64,000 nucleotides of DNA. It comes from Monosiga brevicollis MX1 (taxonomy: Eukaryota; Opisthokonta; Choanoflagellata; Craspedida; Salpingoecidae). The position numbers and the translations under genes were made by a program. Shown here in pieces: positions 36,112 through 47,210 of the stretch. Within the stretch, counting starts at the first letter, position 1, and the number at the start of each line of letters is the position of its first letter. Location: NCBI RefSeq assembly GCF_000002865.3, contig NW_001865065.1, forward strand, positions 287,767-351,766. Direction: 5' to 3'. Below the pieces are notes generated by a model that did no database searches, was not told the DNA's origin, and saw only the letters and a list, made by a program, of their open reading frames with translations.

Positions 36112-37880
36112 ATGATGAGCATGGTGGTGCATGTTAGGATGCGAGTGCCAGCCATTTGGCTGGCAGTGCTCCTCTGCTTGGGCACGATCTTGGTGAAACA
36201 GGCTGTGGCAACTCCACATCTTCAGGTTGGTGAATAAGAGGCACGCTCGACGATCAGTTTTACCACTGCTGAAAGTTTTGTCGCATGCCCACACTGGCTT
36301 CACATTGGGCCGTGTATGCACGAGTGTCGTGCTTGCGTGTACGTGCATCTTAATCGGCTCCTGCTTGGCTTAGACGGTCTTTGAGGGTGGCAAAGAGGGG
36401 TACTTTTGCTACCGTATCCCATCCCTCGTGCAACTTGGTCCCGGTACGGGCGGCGCTTGGGCGAGATCATGCAGGCGACGCACGTGCAGTCCTCACAGTG
36501 ACACTTTTGCTTGCCCCAGACTCGTACATTGCCTTTGCCGAAGGGCGCAAATTCTCGTGTGAAGATCATGGTTGGAATGACATTGTGGCCAAAACCAGCA
36601 GCGATGGAGGGCAAACGTGGTCAGCGCTGGCCGTGGTGTACGGTGAATCCTCGACCAAGGCGAACATCACCATAGGCAACCCCGCGCCCGTTGTGCTCCA
36701 TGATGGGACCCTTTTGCTCGTTTTCTGCCGCAACAACCAGGCCATGCTGCTTCTCAATAGCACTGATGGTGGCCAAACGTGGGGCGGCTTTCGTGATGTG
36801 AGCGCCGGCATCGTCGACCCCACTTGGCCTTTCTTTGCCACCGGTTCGTCGCGGTGGCACCAAGCCCCGCAACTGCGCTTCCCCAGCATACATTTAGCCA
36901 CTGATGCGGTGCTGTTGCCACTTGTTAGGTCCGCCGGGCAGTATTCAGTTGCATACTGGTCGAATCTTGGTGCCCGCCGATCATACAAGTACGCCTGATC
37001 GTCCCACAGTGACATCTTTTTTTTTCTTTTTTTAATCTTGGCACAGGGCCACGGGTTGATCGATGTGTGTTGCTCCTTCACAGGCGGGTCAACTCAGTCC
37101 ATGGCCATTTATAGCGACGACTATGGTCAAACGTGGACTCGAGGTGCTATGATTCCCGACGGAAACGAATGCCAGGCTGTGGAACTGCCCGATGGTACCG
37201 TTATGATGAACATGCGTACCTCGCAAGCTCATCGTCAGGTCGCGTTTTCCAAGGATGGTGGCGCCACATGGAGCGATCCCGTTGTGACGGTCAACGGAAC
37301 GGTTTGCGAAGGCTCGACGATCATGCTGCCCGACTCGACAGGTGCGTGTACAGCTTGCAACAACGAGCTCTGCCCCTTTGCTGTGCGTTCATCTTGGCAA
37401 CCATCCCCTCCCTGCGTAGGCACTCTTGTCCAGTCCTTTCCCAATTCCAACGATCGTGCCAATGTCAGCATTCAGGTTCGTGTAGAGTCAAGCCGCTGCT
37501 TTGACTTCATCTTTTTCTCGTGTTGGGATCTTGGTTCCCAGCGAGGGAATCGCGTGACCGCAGATTTTGGCTCGCTCACTGCGCGTCCTGTGGGGTCCCT
37601 GGTGCACATGCCTGGGCGCGCGTCTGCACAGACTTCGACGGACGGCCTGTCATGGGGCAACTCAATTCAGGTACGGCAACTGTTGAAAGGGAGAGCGGGC
37701 CATGAAGCAGTACAGTGCAGGCGCGCGCCATGCATGACATGGCTTTTTGTGTTTTAGGTGTACGCTGGATCAAGCGCCTACTCCTCACTGCAGCAGGCGA
37801 ACAATAACACGGCTGTAGCTCTGCTGTTGGAGATGGATAGCTACCAAAAAATTGCCTTTGCCATGGTCTCACTCGTTTGA
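36112..37880 (+). CDS. Secreted exo-alpha-sialidase (BNR/Asp-box neuraminidase)
   Basis: Eight exons, 36112-36225, 36374-36443, 36520-36843, 36929-36988, 37084-37341, 37420-37475, 37542-37670, 37758-37880, giving 377 residues. An N-terminal hydrophobic signal (WLAVLLCLGTILV) leads to the YRIP motif (FCYRIPSLV) carrying the first catalytic arginine. Four Asp boxes of the form SxDxGxxW are visible (SSDGGQTW, STDGGQTW, SDDYGQTW, SKDGGATW), with a fifth weaker one (STDGLSW). The spliced GPPGSIQLHTGRILVPADHT segment and the C-terminal AGSSAYSSL block are diagnostic of sialidases. The glutamate in CEGSTIMLP fits the nucleophile-region acid. It releases terminal sialic acids, probably outside the cell. 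Confidence 0.9.
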
Positions 37881-37970
37881 AAAATTGATCAATTGTGCTT
37901 TGACCTCCAGGCAACCCCTATGTCACAACCTACAGCTTGATTGATGCAAACCAACGGAGAGGGCCCTTTT

Positions 37971-40625
37971 TTATGCGGCCTCATCAGCAATGGCCACGCG
38001 CGCTTCAACTGGGACTGAGAAAGGCCCGTCGCGCAACACGCCGCGCAGGGCCAGCCGATCTTCGGCACTCAGCTCGCCCGCACCGTGCTCGACGAGAAGC
38101 TGTGTCAATTTGCAAGGCATGTGCATAAGATGGGATCAGGCGTCTCATCATTACACCGTTGCGTGGGGTTGCCTGGTCGAGTTTACTCAACAGACCTGGA
38201 CAGCGTTATACTTTGCTAAACGTCCTGCGTGAAGTTCGGGATGACGCTGGTCGAGCAAATATTCCAGCATGCCCGGCACGTTCAAAAGTTCCTGCTTGCA
38301 TGCCCACGCCCCGTCCCAGAAATCCCGCGGTGAGGTGAACAGAAAAGCAATGGTTGCAAATCTTGTTCACAGTACTTGACTTGCCTGACGTGCCCAGGCC
38401 AAAGTGAAGAGGGAGCCAAGCAGTGCGAGGGCAACGGCACTTTGCTCCGGAAAGGAAGAGGCAGCGGCTTCAAACACAGATGCACAGACTTTGCGTCCTA
38501 ATGTGATATTGGTGGTATGAGAAATGATTCTGTTGCGGTCATCGTGATACGGGGACAATTCCCAGACTCAAGCAACCAAGTGAGAGAACCAACCCTGGGC
38601 CGCTTCAAGTACCGGACCAAGGGCCTCGGGCTCCTAAACAGTCCACCATCCATTTATATGACAGACGCATGTTGAGGACAGTGCACGATATGGGACTGCG
38701 CGGCGCGACTGGAGGCTGGCTGACTTGTACTTACAGCTCGAAGGATGGTGTCTGCCAGCTGTGAGTACAGCTTAACCTGGAAGTTGCATATGGGGGCGTG
38801 TGAGTTCAGAAGCGCAGATTCCGCAGTGCCGCCGACTGGACGAGCAGCGTTGGTTGGAGAACAGACCTTGAGCTCGTAACGAGCGTGCAAAAGGTGGTGA
38901 GCGTAACGATCACGTAATGCTTGAGCTTTGCCGTCTTGGAGCAAAAGCTGACACAATGTGGTCTGGCGCAGGCATTGTGTCCAAGCACCCAGTGCTGCAT
39001 GCTGCTCTCAAAGCGTCGGAGCAGCAGGCCTGTGGTGAGTAGGCACGTCGGCACAAAGGGTTGATGCGCGTACGTACCAAGATGGTAGTATCGCTTGAGT
39101 CCATGGCGACCGCAAAGGCATTGAGCAAGCCATAGCGTGCATCCCAGTCGGTAAAGTCCAGCTACAGGATCCCATGCATAACAAAGGTGTTTTGTAAGAG
39201 ACGTTTGTGGGTAAACCGTGCGAGCGCTTTGCAACGAATACCTACCTCTTGTGATGCAGCCAGCGTCGCCAAAAAATCAAAGGTTACGGGCTATAGAGTG
39301 CCAAGGACCATGGATGGCAGTCAAATTAGCCATGCCAGAGCGCAAAACATGTCAATATCTGCTCCAAGGTGCGCAAGGGATTGTGGCATGACAGACCAAT
39401 AGCATGTTCTGAAAGGGGTTGGCGGCGCCCTTGGGCGTGAGTGGTAACAATAGTGCATCAAGGACAGTGGGGGTAGAGAGCCATGTGCATGCTGCGTCAC
39501 AGGCTGTCAAGAGCTTGAGGCTTTCGACAACATTGAGCTGGACCAGGATGTCATCCGATTGCGTGTAACAGTCCAACGCCGCCTGGAGCACGCCAGTGCC
39601 TAGGACGGCTTTGAAACATGCCTCATTGTGGCCTGCGAGCGTAGCGTAGAGGTGGAAAATACGAAGGCGCGCTTCAGGTGAAGGGGCGTCGAGCAGCCGG
39701 GTGACCAGGGTTGCTTGGCACACCCAGGCCAAAAGAGCAGCTTGTGACTGGGCCTAAGAACAAACCCGACCCATCCGTTGCATTTTGTCTTGTGAGCAGA
39801 AAGAAGGGCAGAAGAGGAACAACATGTGACCTGAGAACCAAGGCAAACGCTTACTAAGAGGAGGAGGCGAGATGCCGCCGAGGCTACCGCCAGATCCTCT
39901 TCGTGCAACAGCAACGCCGTCTGCTCAAGCTGGGGGGTTTGCTCCAGCTATATCAAGCGTGGAGCCCGCAGCGTTGAATGGTGAAAGCAGGCAAAATGAC
40001 GAGGCTCGGCTACGGCACAAAGCTAGAAGCGTCGGGAAATGAGGGGGTACAACGCACCGTTTGGGCAGGCGGAGCAGCTTCGGCCACGATCGTGGCCAAA
40101 GCTTCAATGGTATGCTGGCGGATGTGAGGTGCCCGGCAAGCCAACAGGCGACTGTGTGCGGCCTGAAAGGTGCAAACGATTTGCAGCACGGTGACACATC
40201 ACTCACGGATTGTTGGAAGCAGGAGCTCACGCGGCGTCAACCCACTTGAACGGCGGCCTGGGTGAGATCACGGGCGTCGGGTTGCAAGAGTGCGCGGAGG
40301 AGCGCTTGATCGGCAACTCGAAACGCCTCTGACGCCGTTTCAGCCAGGACAGCCATGGCGGAGAGCGCCACGGGTTGTGGTTCCCCTGCGCCGACCCAAC
40401 TAGCGACGATGGTCAGCTGTTCAAGGAGTAGATTGACGACACACTGCTGGCCAAAGGGGGTTCTTACCGGCCATGCTTGTTCAAGGACGCCTCAACGAGG
40501 TGAAGGGCAGCGACGATGGCGTTGAGATTTTGAAGCGACTGACCGCTGCTTGCCTCACCCGTGACGCCAGCAGCAAGCTCGACGGCCGCTTGCAACGCCA
40601 CATCCAGCTCAACCTGCGTCGCCAT
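37971..40625 (-). CDS. PSMD5: 26S proteasome assembly chaperone PSMD5/S5b
   Basis: Thirteen exons, complement: 40468-40625, 40246-40399, 40058-40162, 39855-39947, 39397-39753, 39246-39290, 39078-39161, 38867-39004, 38735-38776, 38594-38633, 38385-38497, about 38196-38324, 37971-38099; about 528 residues. Armadillo/HEAT-type helices run throughout (HIRQHTIEALATIVAEA, DDILVQLNVVESLKLLTAC). The C-terminus AEDRLALRGVLRDGPFSVPV matches the end of PSMD5, and VPGMLEYLLDQRH matches its penultimate block. PSMD5 holds the base subcomplex (Rpt1/Rpt2/Rpn1) during proteasome assembly. The boundary between exons 11 and 12 is abnormal: an in-frame TGA at about 38371 interrupts the frame and I find no good AG acceptor. 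Confidence 0.85.
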
Positions 40626-40664
40626 GTCTGCGCTGATGGTCCTGTTGGTGATACTCTGGCTAGG

Positions 40665-40699
<35 letters not shown>

Positions 40700-40748
40700 G
40701 CGTCTTCTCATCNCACGTCAGGAAAAGGCAACTAGCACTCGTCTCCCA

Positions 40749-40788
<40 letters not shown>

Positions 40789-41424
40789 GATGCAGCAGCC
40801 TCTCTCTATTATGTGACGGTGTAGATTAGCTCCGCCCAGCTACTACCAAACCTGTGCCAACACGAGGCCTCCTCTTTTTTTTATGGCGCCTCCTGCATCC
40901 GACGCCGGGGCCTCCTCCTCCTCTGAGCGCGCCGTTCCTGTCGGAACAGGTCGTTGTTTATCTTCCAAGAATGGAATGACGTGGCCCAATGACGCTTTTT
41001 GTGAAGCGGAACTGCTGTTGTGAATTTGTTTTTGCTATGGCTCCTATGGACGCTGGACTCCCCCTCCCCACTTCAGACATCCCGCACCTTCGGTCGCCAA
41101 GAGGTGTGGCCAATTCCGGCGCCGCATTCTGAGTCTCTTTATGCTGGTCGGCCAATGTTGATGTTTATGGCCAGCGAGAACCCAGCCAGACAGGAAGAGG
41201 TTCGTACCGTCTGGAGCACATGATACTGACACTAGGCGGGAAGGGGGGCGCCAACCAAATCGAGCGGTTCAGGGCGCGCTTCAAGATAGTCTTGCAAAGC
41301 ATTCTGCATTTGCTAACGCTGAGAACCGCCGCCATAGGTGAAACGCAATATTGTCTCATGAGTTGTTGCTCTTGCTACCTCCTTCCACGTCAGCAACCAC
41401 GAGCTTTGTGGTGTGGTGTTTCGC
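40626..41424. other. Interval with paired (GT)n/(CA)n repeats and one unknown base
   Basis: A (GT)n run at 40667-40696 and a (CA)n run at 40750-40786 flank an undetermined base, N, at 40713. It serves as the divergent promoter region of PSMD5 (-) and the 969-residue ORF (+). No other gene is supported. Confidence 0.6.
40667..40786. repeat. Inverted (GT)n ... (CA)n microsatellite pair
   Basis: About 30 bp of GT and 37 bp of CA separated by about 50 bp that contain an N. The two arms are complementary and could form a hairpin. Confidence 0.9.
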
Positions 41425-44334
41425 ATGTTACCCGCGCATTCGTGGACCAATTGCACCCTCTCGTCCAAGGTCCTTCCTACGTTCTCTGAGCTTGAGGATT
41501 GGCTCTCCCGGCAAAAACATTACTCTCAACCTACTGCCATGGAGCTGGTAAGCAGATGTCATCTACCCGCTGGTACAGCGCCAATGCAGCCACAGTGCAA
41601 AATCAGCGAGCACCTTCTATCTCATCCCGTGCTTGTGCTACAGAACGACGCGCTCGAAAGCGTGAAGGAGATGCTAAGGCAGCTGGAGGGCCCTCCCACA
41701 TCCCTGGATTCAAAGACGGCTGACGAGCTGGCACGCCTGGGTCTGATGATTGGCGGGTTCGAGCCGGCCATTGGCGTGAAAAACATCCAGGAGGACGTCA
41801 CACGCCTTCCTGTTTCCCTTGCCATAGAATGGGCCAAGGCTGTTTGTGCAGACCCCACCAAGCTACGTCTTGCCTTGAACCGCATCAGTCAGATGCGCGG
41901 CAAACAAAGTTCCGAAGACGATTCCAAACTGCCCGAGATCCCTGTCATCCTTCACCGGTTTGCTCGACCACCTTGCATCAAGAAGGTTGGGCTAGTCAAA
42001 GCGAATCGAATCAAGGCAAACCCACCCCGTGAGCCGTGCATCGTGAGCAACGATGATGCTACAGCGCCGCTTCGTTTCAACTGCATCGACAGCTGCACCA
42101 ATGACAACTGTGGCGAGCCGTGCTGCATCACGACGGGCATCTCTACACAGACCATACGCAACGACATGTCGTCACTGATGACAGCCCACCGTGCCCTTCA
42201 CCTGGATATCGTGCGCGCGCTCCTGGTCGTCAGTCTGGAGGACGAGAGTTTATTGACGGAAGCGGAGGAGACGGAGGCCGAAGAAGTATGGGAGGGATCG
42301 CCAGAACTGACCCAGGCGCAAGCCCGCATGGCTATCGTGGCGACGTCAGAGCGCGCTTATGAGATACTGGCTTCCGCAGACATGCTCTGGCCTATCCCCA
42401 CCTGTTTTTGGTGTGATGAAGATCAGTTACCAGCGGTCGATTGCCGCGCTGTGGTTTCTGAGGAAAATGGCCCCAAGAACGAATTTGTGCACAAGGTCAT
42501 TCAACCGGTGAATGCCACGCTGCTGCAGATGTGCGAGCACGCCATGGCCCTCACACCACAGTGGAAGCCCTGTAGCTTCTGGTTGCACGCTGCAGCCGAG
42601 CCGATTGACTTGATGTGGCGTCCAGCTCAGCCCACCCGACCCGCGCAGGTCATCTACATTGCTCTGAGTGCATTGGCAGAGTTCATTGCGGAGTGTTACG
42701 TTGACAACCGTCACGATGCACACCACGGCGACTTGGACGCCCTACTTGTCGTTGAGGAGGCCATTTGGCGCTTGTGTGACGGCAAGGCCACCGAGCTATC
42801 TTCCGCTGTAGCCATTGAGCTTGGCTTCCGCGGAGTGGTCCTCGCTCAGGCGGATGCCCGTCTCCTGGCGCGCGCGCTGCGACTTCCCTCCCTGTGGGAG
42901 TGGGAGGGCTATGACGAGTGTTTATATATGGCTGCAAAGGGACTATGTGAAGACGCTGGTCATCTTGAAATGCGCCCGTCTCGACGCAATACGGGCGTGC
43001 GCAGTGTCATCGTCTACTGCGATCGGAGTCTGTGTGCAGCCGCACCCGCCCAGGGATTCGACAGCAGCGTGAGCGCCGAGGATAAGTACATTATCGAGGT
43101 TGGCGAACGGATGCTTGCATCCGACAGAGCTTCACTTGAAGAAGAAACACGCGGGCGCGACGGCCCTTCTGCTCAGACATCGTTGGAGACAGGATTTTAC
43201 AACGAGCGCACCGAGATTTTGCGGAAGCGGCGCTACATCCTTCGGCCGCTGTCCTGCTCTTCTGATAATGAGATCGCCATCACGGCTCAAGATATGGTCC
43301 AAAAGCCTCCCGACATGGAGCCCGGTAGTGTGTTGTCGTCGGAGCTGGCCAAGGTGTTGCCTCTGTTTGCCAAGCGGGAGACTGTTGAACAGTTTGCCGG
43401 TTTCGCCGCGACGTTGGACGGGGCTTCAAAAGCATTGGACTTTCTGACCGCTGAGGCCAGCAAGGCTAGCGTGGAAGCGCATGAGCTGATCGGACGGGTG
43501 CAGCACAGTTTGGTACAGCGACCGCGCCTCAGCTTGACGTGCGGGTCGGCGGCTCTTCAGATTCACGGCATGAACAAGCAGCAGGCCAGTGACCTGGATG
43601 AGCTCTTGCGCAACGATCTCTTTGGCGAGGCGCTGGCGGTTTGGACTTCGTGCCAGCTGCGACGGACCATCTTTGAGCGCACCAACGAGCATGTGCCTCT
43701 GCTAGCAACGAGTACCCTGCTCGTTGTTCCGTCGCCTTATCCCACGTTGTCACGTCCCCTTCAAGGCCCTTGTCCAGGCACCGTTGTGCCACCGCTACCA
43801 ACACACGATGTGCAGCTGACGATCATCAACTTGGGTCGGTCCAGCATCAACCGCGCGCTTGGTACCCAGCTTGCACTCACGGTTAAGAAGGGGCTGGACG
43901 TGCTACGCACGGCTCAAGGGCGTCGTACGAGTTACATTGTGTGGTTTGTTGACAACAACAGGCCATTCCGCTTTGATCTGGCCATTGTTCGTGAGCAGTG
44001 CGGTGGAAGCTTGCGACAAGACGAGGCACATCGATGGGGACGGACGCTGCTGGCTGCCTGGTCTTCCTTGCTGTCGCAGGTCGAGCTGGAAGTGACGGAT
44101 GTGGAGGATGAGTTGAGCTCGACCCCGCTGGCCGGGCTGGGGGTGCGGGCCAGCTCGGAAGCGGCGAAGCGGTTGCTTGTCGTGACATGGCATCATGACT
44201 TTGCGCGCGAGGCTGAGGCTGCGGCTCTACGCATGCTACATACCATGTGGGTCTCGCAAAACTGCGAGGTGAACTTGCGTCTTCATGCGTCGTGGAATGA
44301 TAGCGGCTGCTGGGAGGTGAAAACCTGCTCGTAA
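41425..44334 (+). CDS. Intronless 969-residue protein, unknown
   Basis: A single open frame of 2.9 kb. The first true ATG is at 41425; two GTG codons extend it to 41413. I recognise no domain. There is no signal peptide or obvious membrane helix. Visible traits are an acidic patch (about 275-290, EAEETEAEEVWEG), several cysteine-containing segments (CIDSCTNDNCGEPCC at about 209-223), and a C-terminal half rich in Leu/Ala helices. Codon use resembles that of the spliced genes. Lack of introns contrasts with most neighbours and could mean retro-origin or a lineage-specific gene. Confidence is in the ORF being coding, not in function. Confidence 0.6.
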   Translation: MLPAHSWTNCTLSSKVLPTFSELEDWLSRQKHYSQPTAMELVSRCHLPAGTAPMQPQCKISEHLLSHPVLVLQNDALESVKEMLRQLEGPPTSLDSKTADELARLGLMIGGFEPAIGVKNIQEDVTRLPVSLAIEWAKAVCADPTKLRLALNRISQMRGKQSSEDDSKLPEIPVILHRFARPPCIKKVGLVKANRIKANPPREPCIVSNDDATAPLRFNCIDSCTNDNCGEPCCITTGISTQTIRNDMSSLMTAHRALHLDIVRALLVVSLEDESLLTEAEETEAEEVWEGSPELTQAQARMAIVATSERAYEILASADMLWPIPTCFWCDEDQLPAVDCRAVVSEENGPKNEFVHKVIQPVNATLLQMCEHAMALTPQWKPCSFWLHAAAEPIDLMWRPAQPTRPAQVIYIALSALAEFIAECYVDNRHDAHHGDLDALLVVEEAIWRLCDGKATELSSAVAIELGFRGVVLAQADARLLARALRLPSLWEWEGYDECLYMAAKGLCEDAGHLEMRPSRRNTGVRSVIVYCDRSLCAAAPAQGFDSSVSAEDKYIIEVGERMLASDRASLEEETRGRDGPSAQTSLETGFYNERTEILRKRRYILRPLSCSSDNEIAITAQDMVQKPPDMEPGSVLSSELAKVLPLFAKRETVEQFAGFAATLDGASKALDFLTAEASKASVEAHELIGRVQHSLVQRPRLSLTCGSAALQIHGMNKQQASDLDELLRNDLFGEALAVWTSCQLRRTIFERTNEHVPLLATSTLLVVPSPYPTLSRPLQGPCPGTVVPPLPTHDVQLTIINLGRSSINRALGTQLALTVKKGLDVLRTAQGRRTSYIVWFVDNNRPFRFDLAIVREQCGGSLRQDEAHRWGRTLLAAWSSLLSQVELEVTDVEDELSSTPLAGLGVRASSEAAKRLLVVTWHHDFAREAEAAALRMLHTMWVSQNCEVNLRLHASWNDSGCWEVKTCS

Positions 44335-45225
44335 ACATTTGAGAGAGCTTGACAATCTAATGTCATGCTACTTGGAAGCTGTCGATGGGCATTGCATCTG
44401 GCGTTTTGTGGCATCGAGTTTTGAAGGTCTGTTGCGAACCCAACCCATGCGCCTTCAACAACGGCCTATATGATGACGGTGGTCTTATGTTCGTCTACAC
44501 CAAAGTCCTGTCGCAGCCTATTTTTGTAATCAGCTCCGTATCATTCCCACACACTTGCCGAATACATGGCATTCGATTGGGGTTGTGAGGTTGGCTGACA
44601 GTGATTTATTTCCATGTCAATTGATTCCATAAGTGAGATGCACGTGTGATCCCCGAGGATTCCTGAGTCATAGTTCACTTTTTAGCACGGGAGTGAGTCG
44701 AGCGCTTGGGGCTTGGTGCACCCTGGTCGCGAGCTGACTGCTCAATTTGTCGCTCAGCAGATAGCCTCCAAAAGCGCACTTTCATGTCAGTCAGCCGGCT
44801 TCGTGACTGAGAATGGCTTGATCTTGAACAGATTCACTTCATTGCACGCGTAGCACAAACATGACACGATGATATCAATCCCGCACCTACTCGGCATTTG
44901 TCAAGCCAGGTGCACAATCATGAACGTGATGTCTGCAAAGCAGCAACAAAAGGAGGATCATGCGACGCACGATTTAGGTGAAGTGATGAAGTTGTCAAGA
45001 GCCAGATCGTTTTCTCAAATTGGGTGGATGGCACATTCGCAAGTGATTTTTATTATTATTGCGGTCGATGGCATTATAGAGGGCAGCGCCCGTGAAACAG
45101 GATTCAAGATGATAGAGCAGATAGTGGTGTTTAGAAACACCGGTTTTGGTAGTGTAAAGAGGTTAATAAAAAGTAAAAGGCGCTCAGGTTGAGCTGCCGG
45201 TCACGTTGGTCACGCTGCGCGCAAT
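44335..45225. other. Convergent interval ending in the H2B 3' end
   Basis: Between the 969-residue ORF (+) and H2B (-). It contains the H2B 3' stem-loop at 45126-45141. I see no tRNA or other gene in the rest. Confidence 0.5.
45126..45141 (-). promoter_or_regulatory. Histone 3' stem-loop of H2B
   Basis: Read on the minus strand: GGTGTTTCTAAACACC, a 6-bp stem with a four-base TCTA loop, 85 bases after the H2B stop codon. It fits the SLBP-dependent histone mRNA 3' end. Confidence 0.9.
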
Positions 45226-45588
45226 TTACTTGCTGCTGGTGTACTTGGTGACGGCCTTGGTGCCCTCAGAGACGGCGTGCTTGGCCAGCTCACCGGGGAG
45301 CAAGAGGCGGACGGCAGTCTGGATCTCGCGGGACGAGATGGTAGACTTGCCGTTGTACTTGGCCAGACGGGACGACTCGTTGGCAATGCGCTCAAAGAGG
45401 TCGTTGACGAACGAGTTGAGGATGGACATGGCCTTGGAGGAGACACCGGTATCAGAGTGCACCTGCTTCAGGACCTTGAAGATGTAGATGGAGTAAGACT
45501 CCTTGCGGCGCTTCTTGCGACCCTTCTCGCCGACGGCCTTGGCCTTGCCGGCCTTCTTCTCGCCCTTCTTGGAAGCCTTGGGAGGCAT
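45226..45588 (-). CDS. H2B: Histone H2B
   Basis: Intronless, 120 residues. A Lys-rich tail ([19 protein letters not shown]) precedes the histone fold ([59 protein letters not shown]) and the C-terminal helix [17 protein letters not shown]. The ubiquitinated lysine context AVTKYTSSK is conserved. It is divergently paired with H3, sharing a 461-bp promoter, and ends in a histone stem-loop, so it is a replication-dependent gene. Confidence 0.98.
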   Translation of the reverse strand: MPPKASKKGEKKAGKAKAVGEKGRKKRRKESYSIYIFKVLKQVHSDTGVSSKAMSILNSFVNDLFERIANESSRLAKYNGKSTISSREIQTAVRLLLPGELAKHAVSEGTKAVTKYTSSK

Positions 45589-46460
<872 letters not shown>

Positions 46461-46579
46461 GCGTCTCATTCCTCTTTGACGATGGACAAAGGCATGTGAC
46501 CAAGGCCTGTCTCTTTGAGAGCAGCAGCCGTGGTGCCACTGCCACTTGATCTTTTGCACCAACTATCAAAAATAAACCC

Positions 46580-46595
46580 GGTGTTTTTAAACACC
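46580..46595 (+). promoter_or_regulatory. Histone 3' stem-loop of H3
   Basis: GGTGTTTTTAAACACC, 6-bp stem with a TTTA loop, 120 bases after the H3 stop. The flanks (ACCC before, ACAC after) resemble those of the other three histone genes. Confidence 0.9.
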
Positions 46596-47006
46596 ACACA
46601 ATTCCCATATCATCCCAGACACCTTTGTGTGTGTTCAGCCCTCTGTAAGGGCTGGTAGCATCAAGGTCGAAGTAGTTAACAGTGTGCCATTCATCGTGTG
46701 AATAAACCCCCCTTGATCTGAAACCGTCAGGGTCGGCATAATGTTAAAGCGAGGTTGAACAGGCGTCGAGACCAAGTGGAGATGTTGGAGCTGTTCTAAG
46801 GGCGGGTCCATTCATGACCTTTGGTTTGCACTCGCGATAATACTCTCACTGTCAATACCCCTTGCACTCAAAAAAGCTCGCTGATACTCTTCTCCCGCAT
46901 CAAATGCCCACCTCTCTCTTTCCACTTGTCTCATCTTTCTGCTTGCTACGTCGAATGACGTTGTGTGTGTGTAAAAGTGTGTGTAAAAACTACTACTGGT
47001 AGTGAA

Positions 47007-47008
<2 letters not shown>

Positions 47009-47076
<68 letters not shown>
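47009..47076. repeat. (GT)n microsatellite
   Basis: Perfect GT dinucleotide repeat of 68 bp upstream of the F-box gene start codon. Confidence 0.97.
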
Positions 47077-47077
<1 letters not shown>

Positions 47078-47210
47078 AGCCTGTTGGTCATTTTGCGCAG
47101 GACGGGGCGGGTGTTTGGCCGTCGGCATTTGGAATAGTGGACGTGGATTGTCGTTTGCTGGCGGGGCTTGGCGAGGTGGGTGGTGGAGGTGGTGGAGAAC
47201 AGTCGGGGAC

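Larger units (their letters stand above)
46461..47210. other. H3 3' end and F-box gene promoter with (GT)n
   Basis: Contains the H3 stem-loop (46580-46595) and a 68-bp (GT)n tract (47009-47076) that probably lies in the 5' untranslated region of the F-box gene. Confidence 0.5.

Noticed and set aside
44335-44868. tRNA or other small RNA gene
   Set aside because: No acceptor/T-arm pairs with a GTTCRA-type loop could be found by eye here or in the other long intergenic stretches.
44869-45192. 107-codon plus-strand frame before H2B
   Set aside because: It overlaps the H2B stem-loop on the opposite strand and shows no protein-like features beyond a short hydrophobic run.
46965-47210. Extended N-terminus for the F-box protein through the GT repeat
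   Set aside because: It would add a Cys/Val repeat encoded by the microsatellite; the ATG at 47211 gives a normal start.
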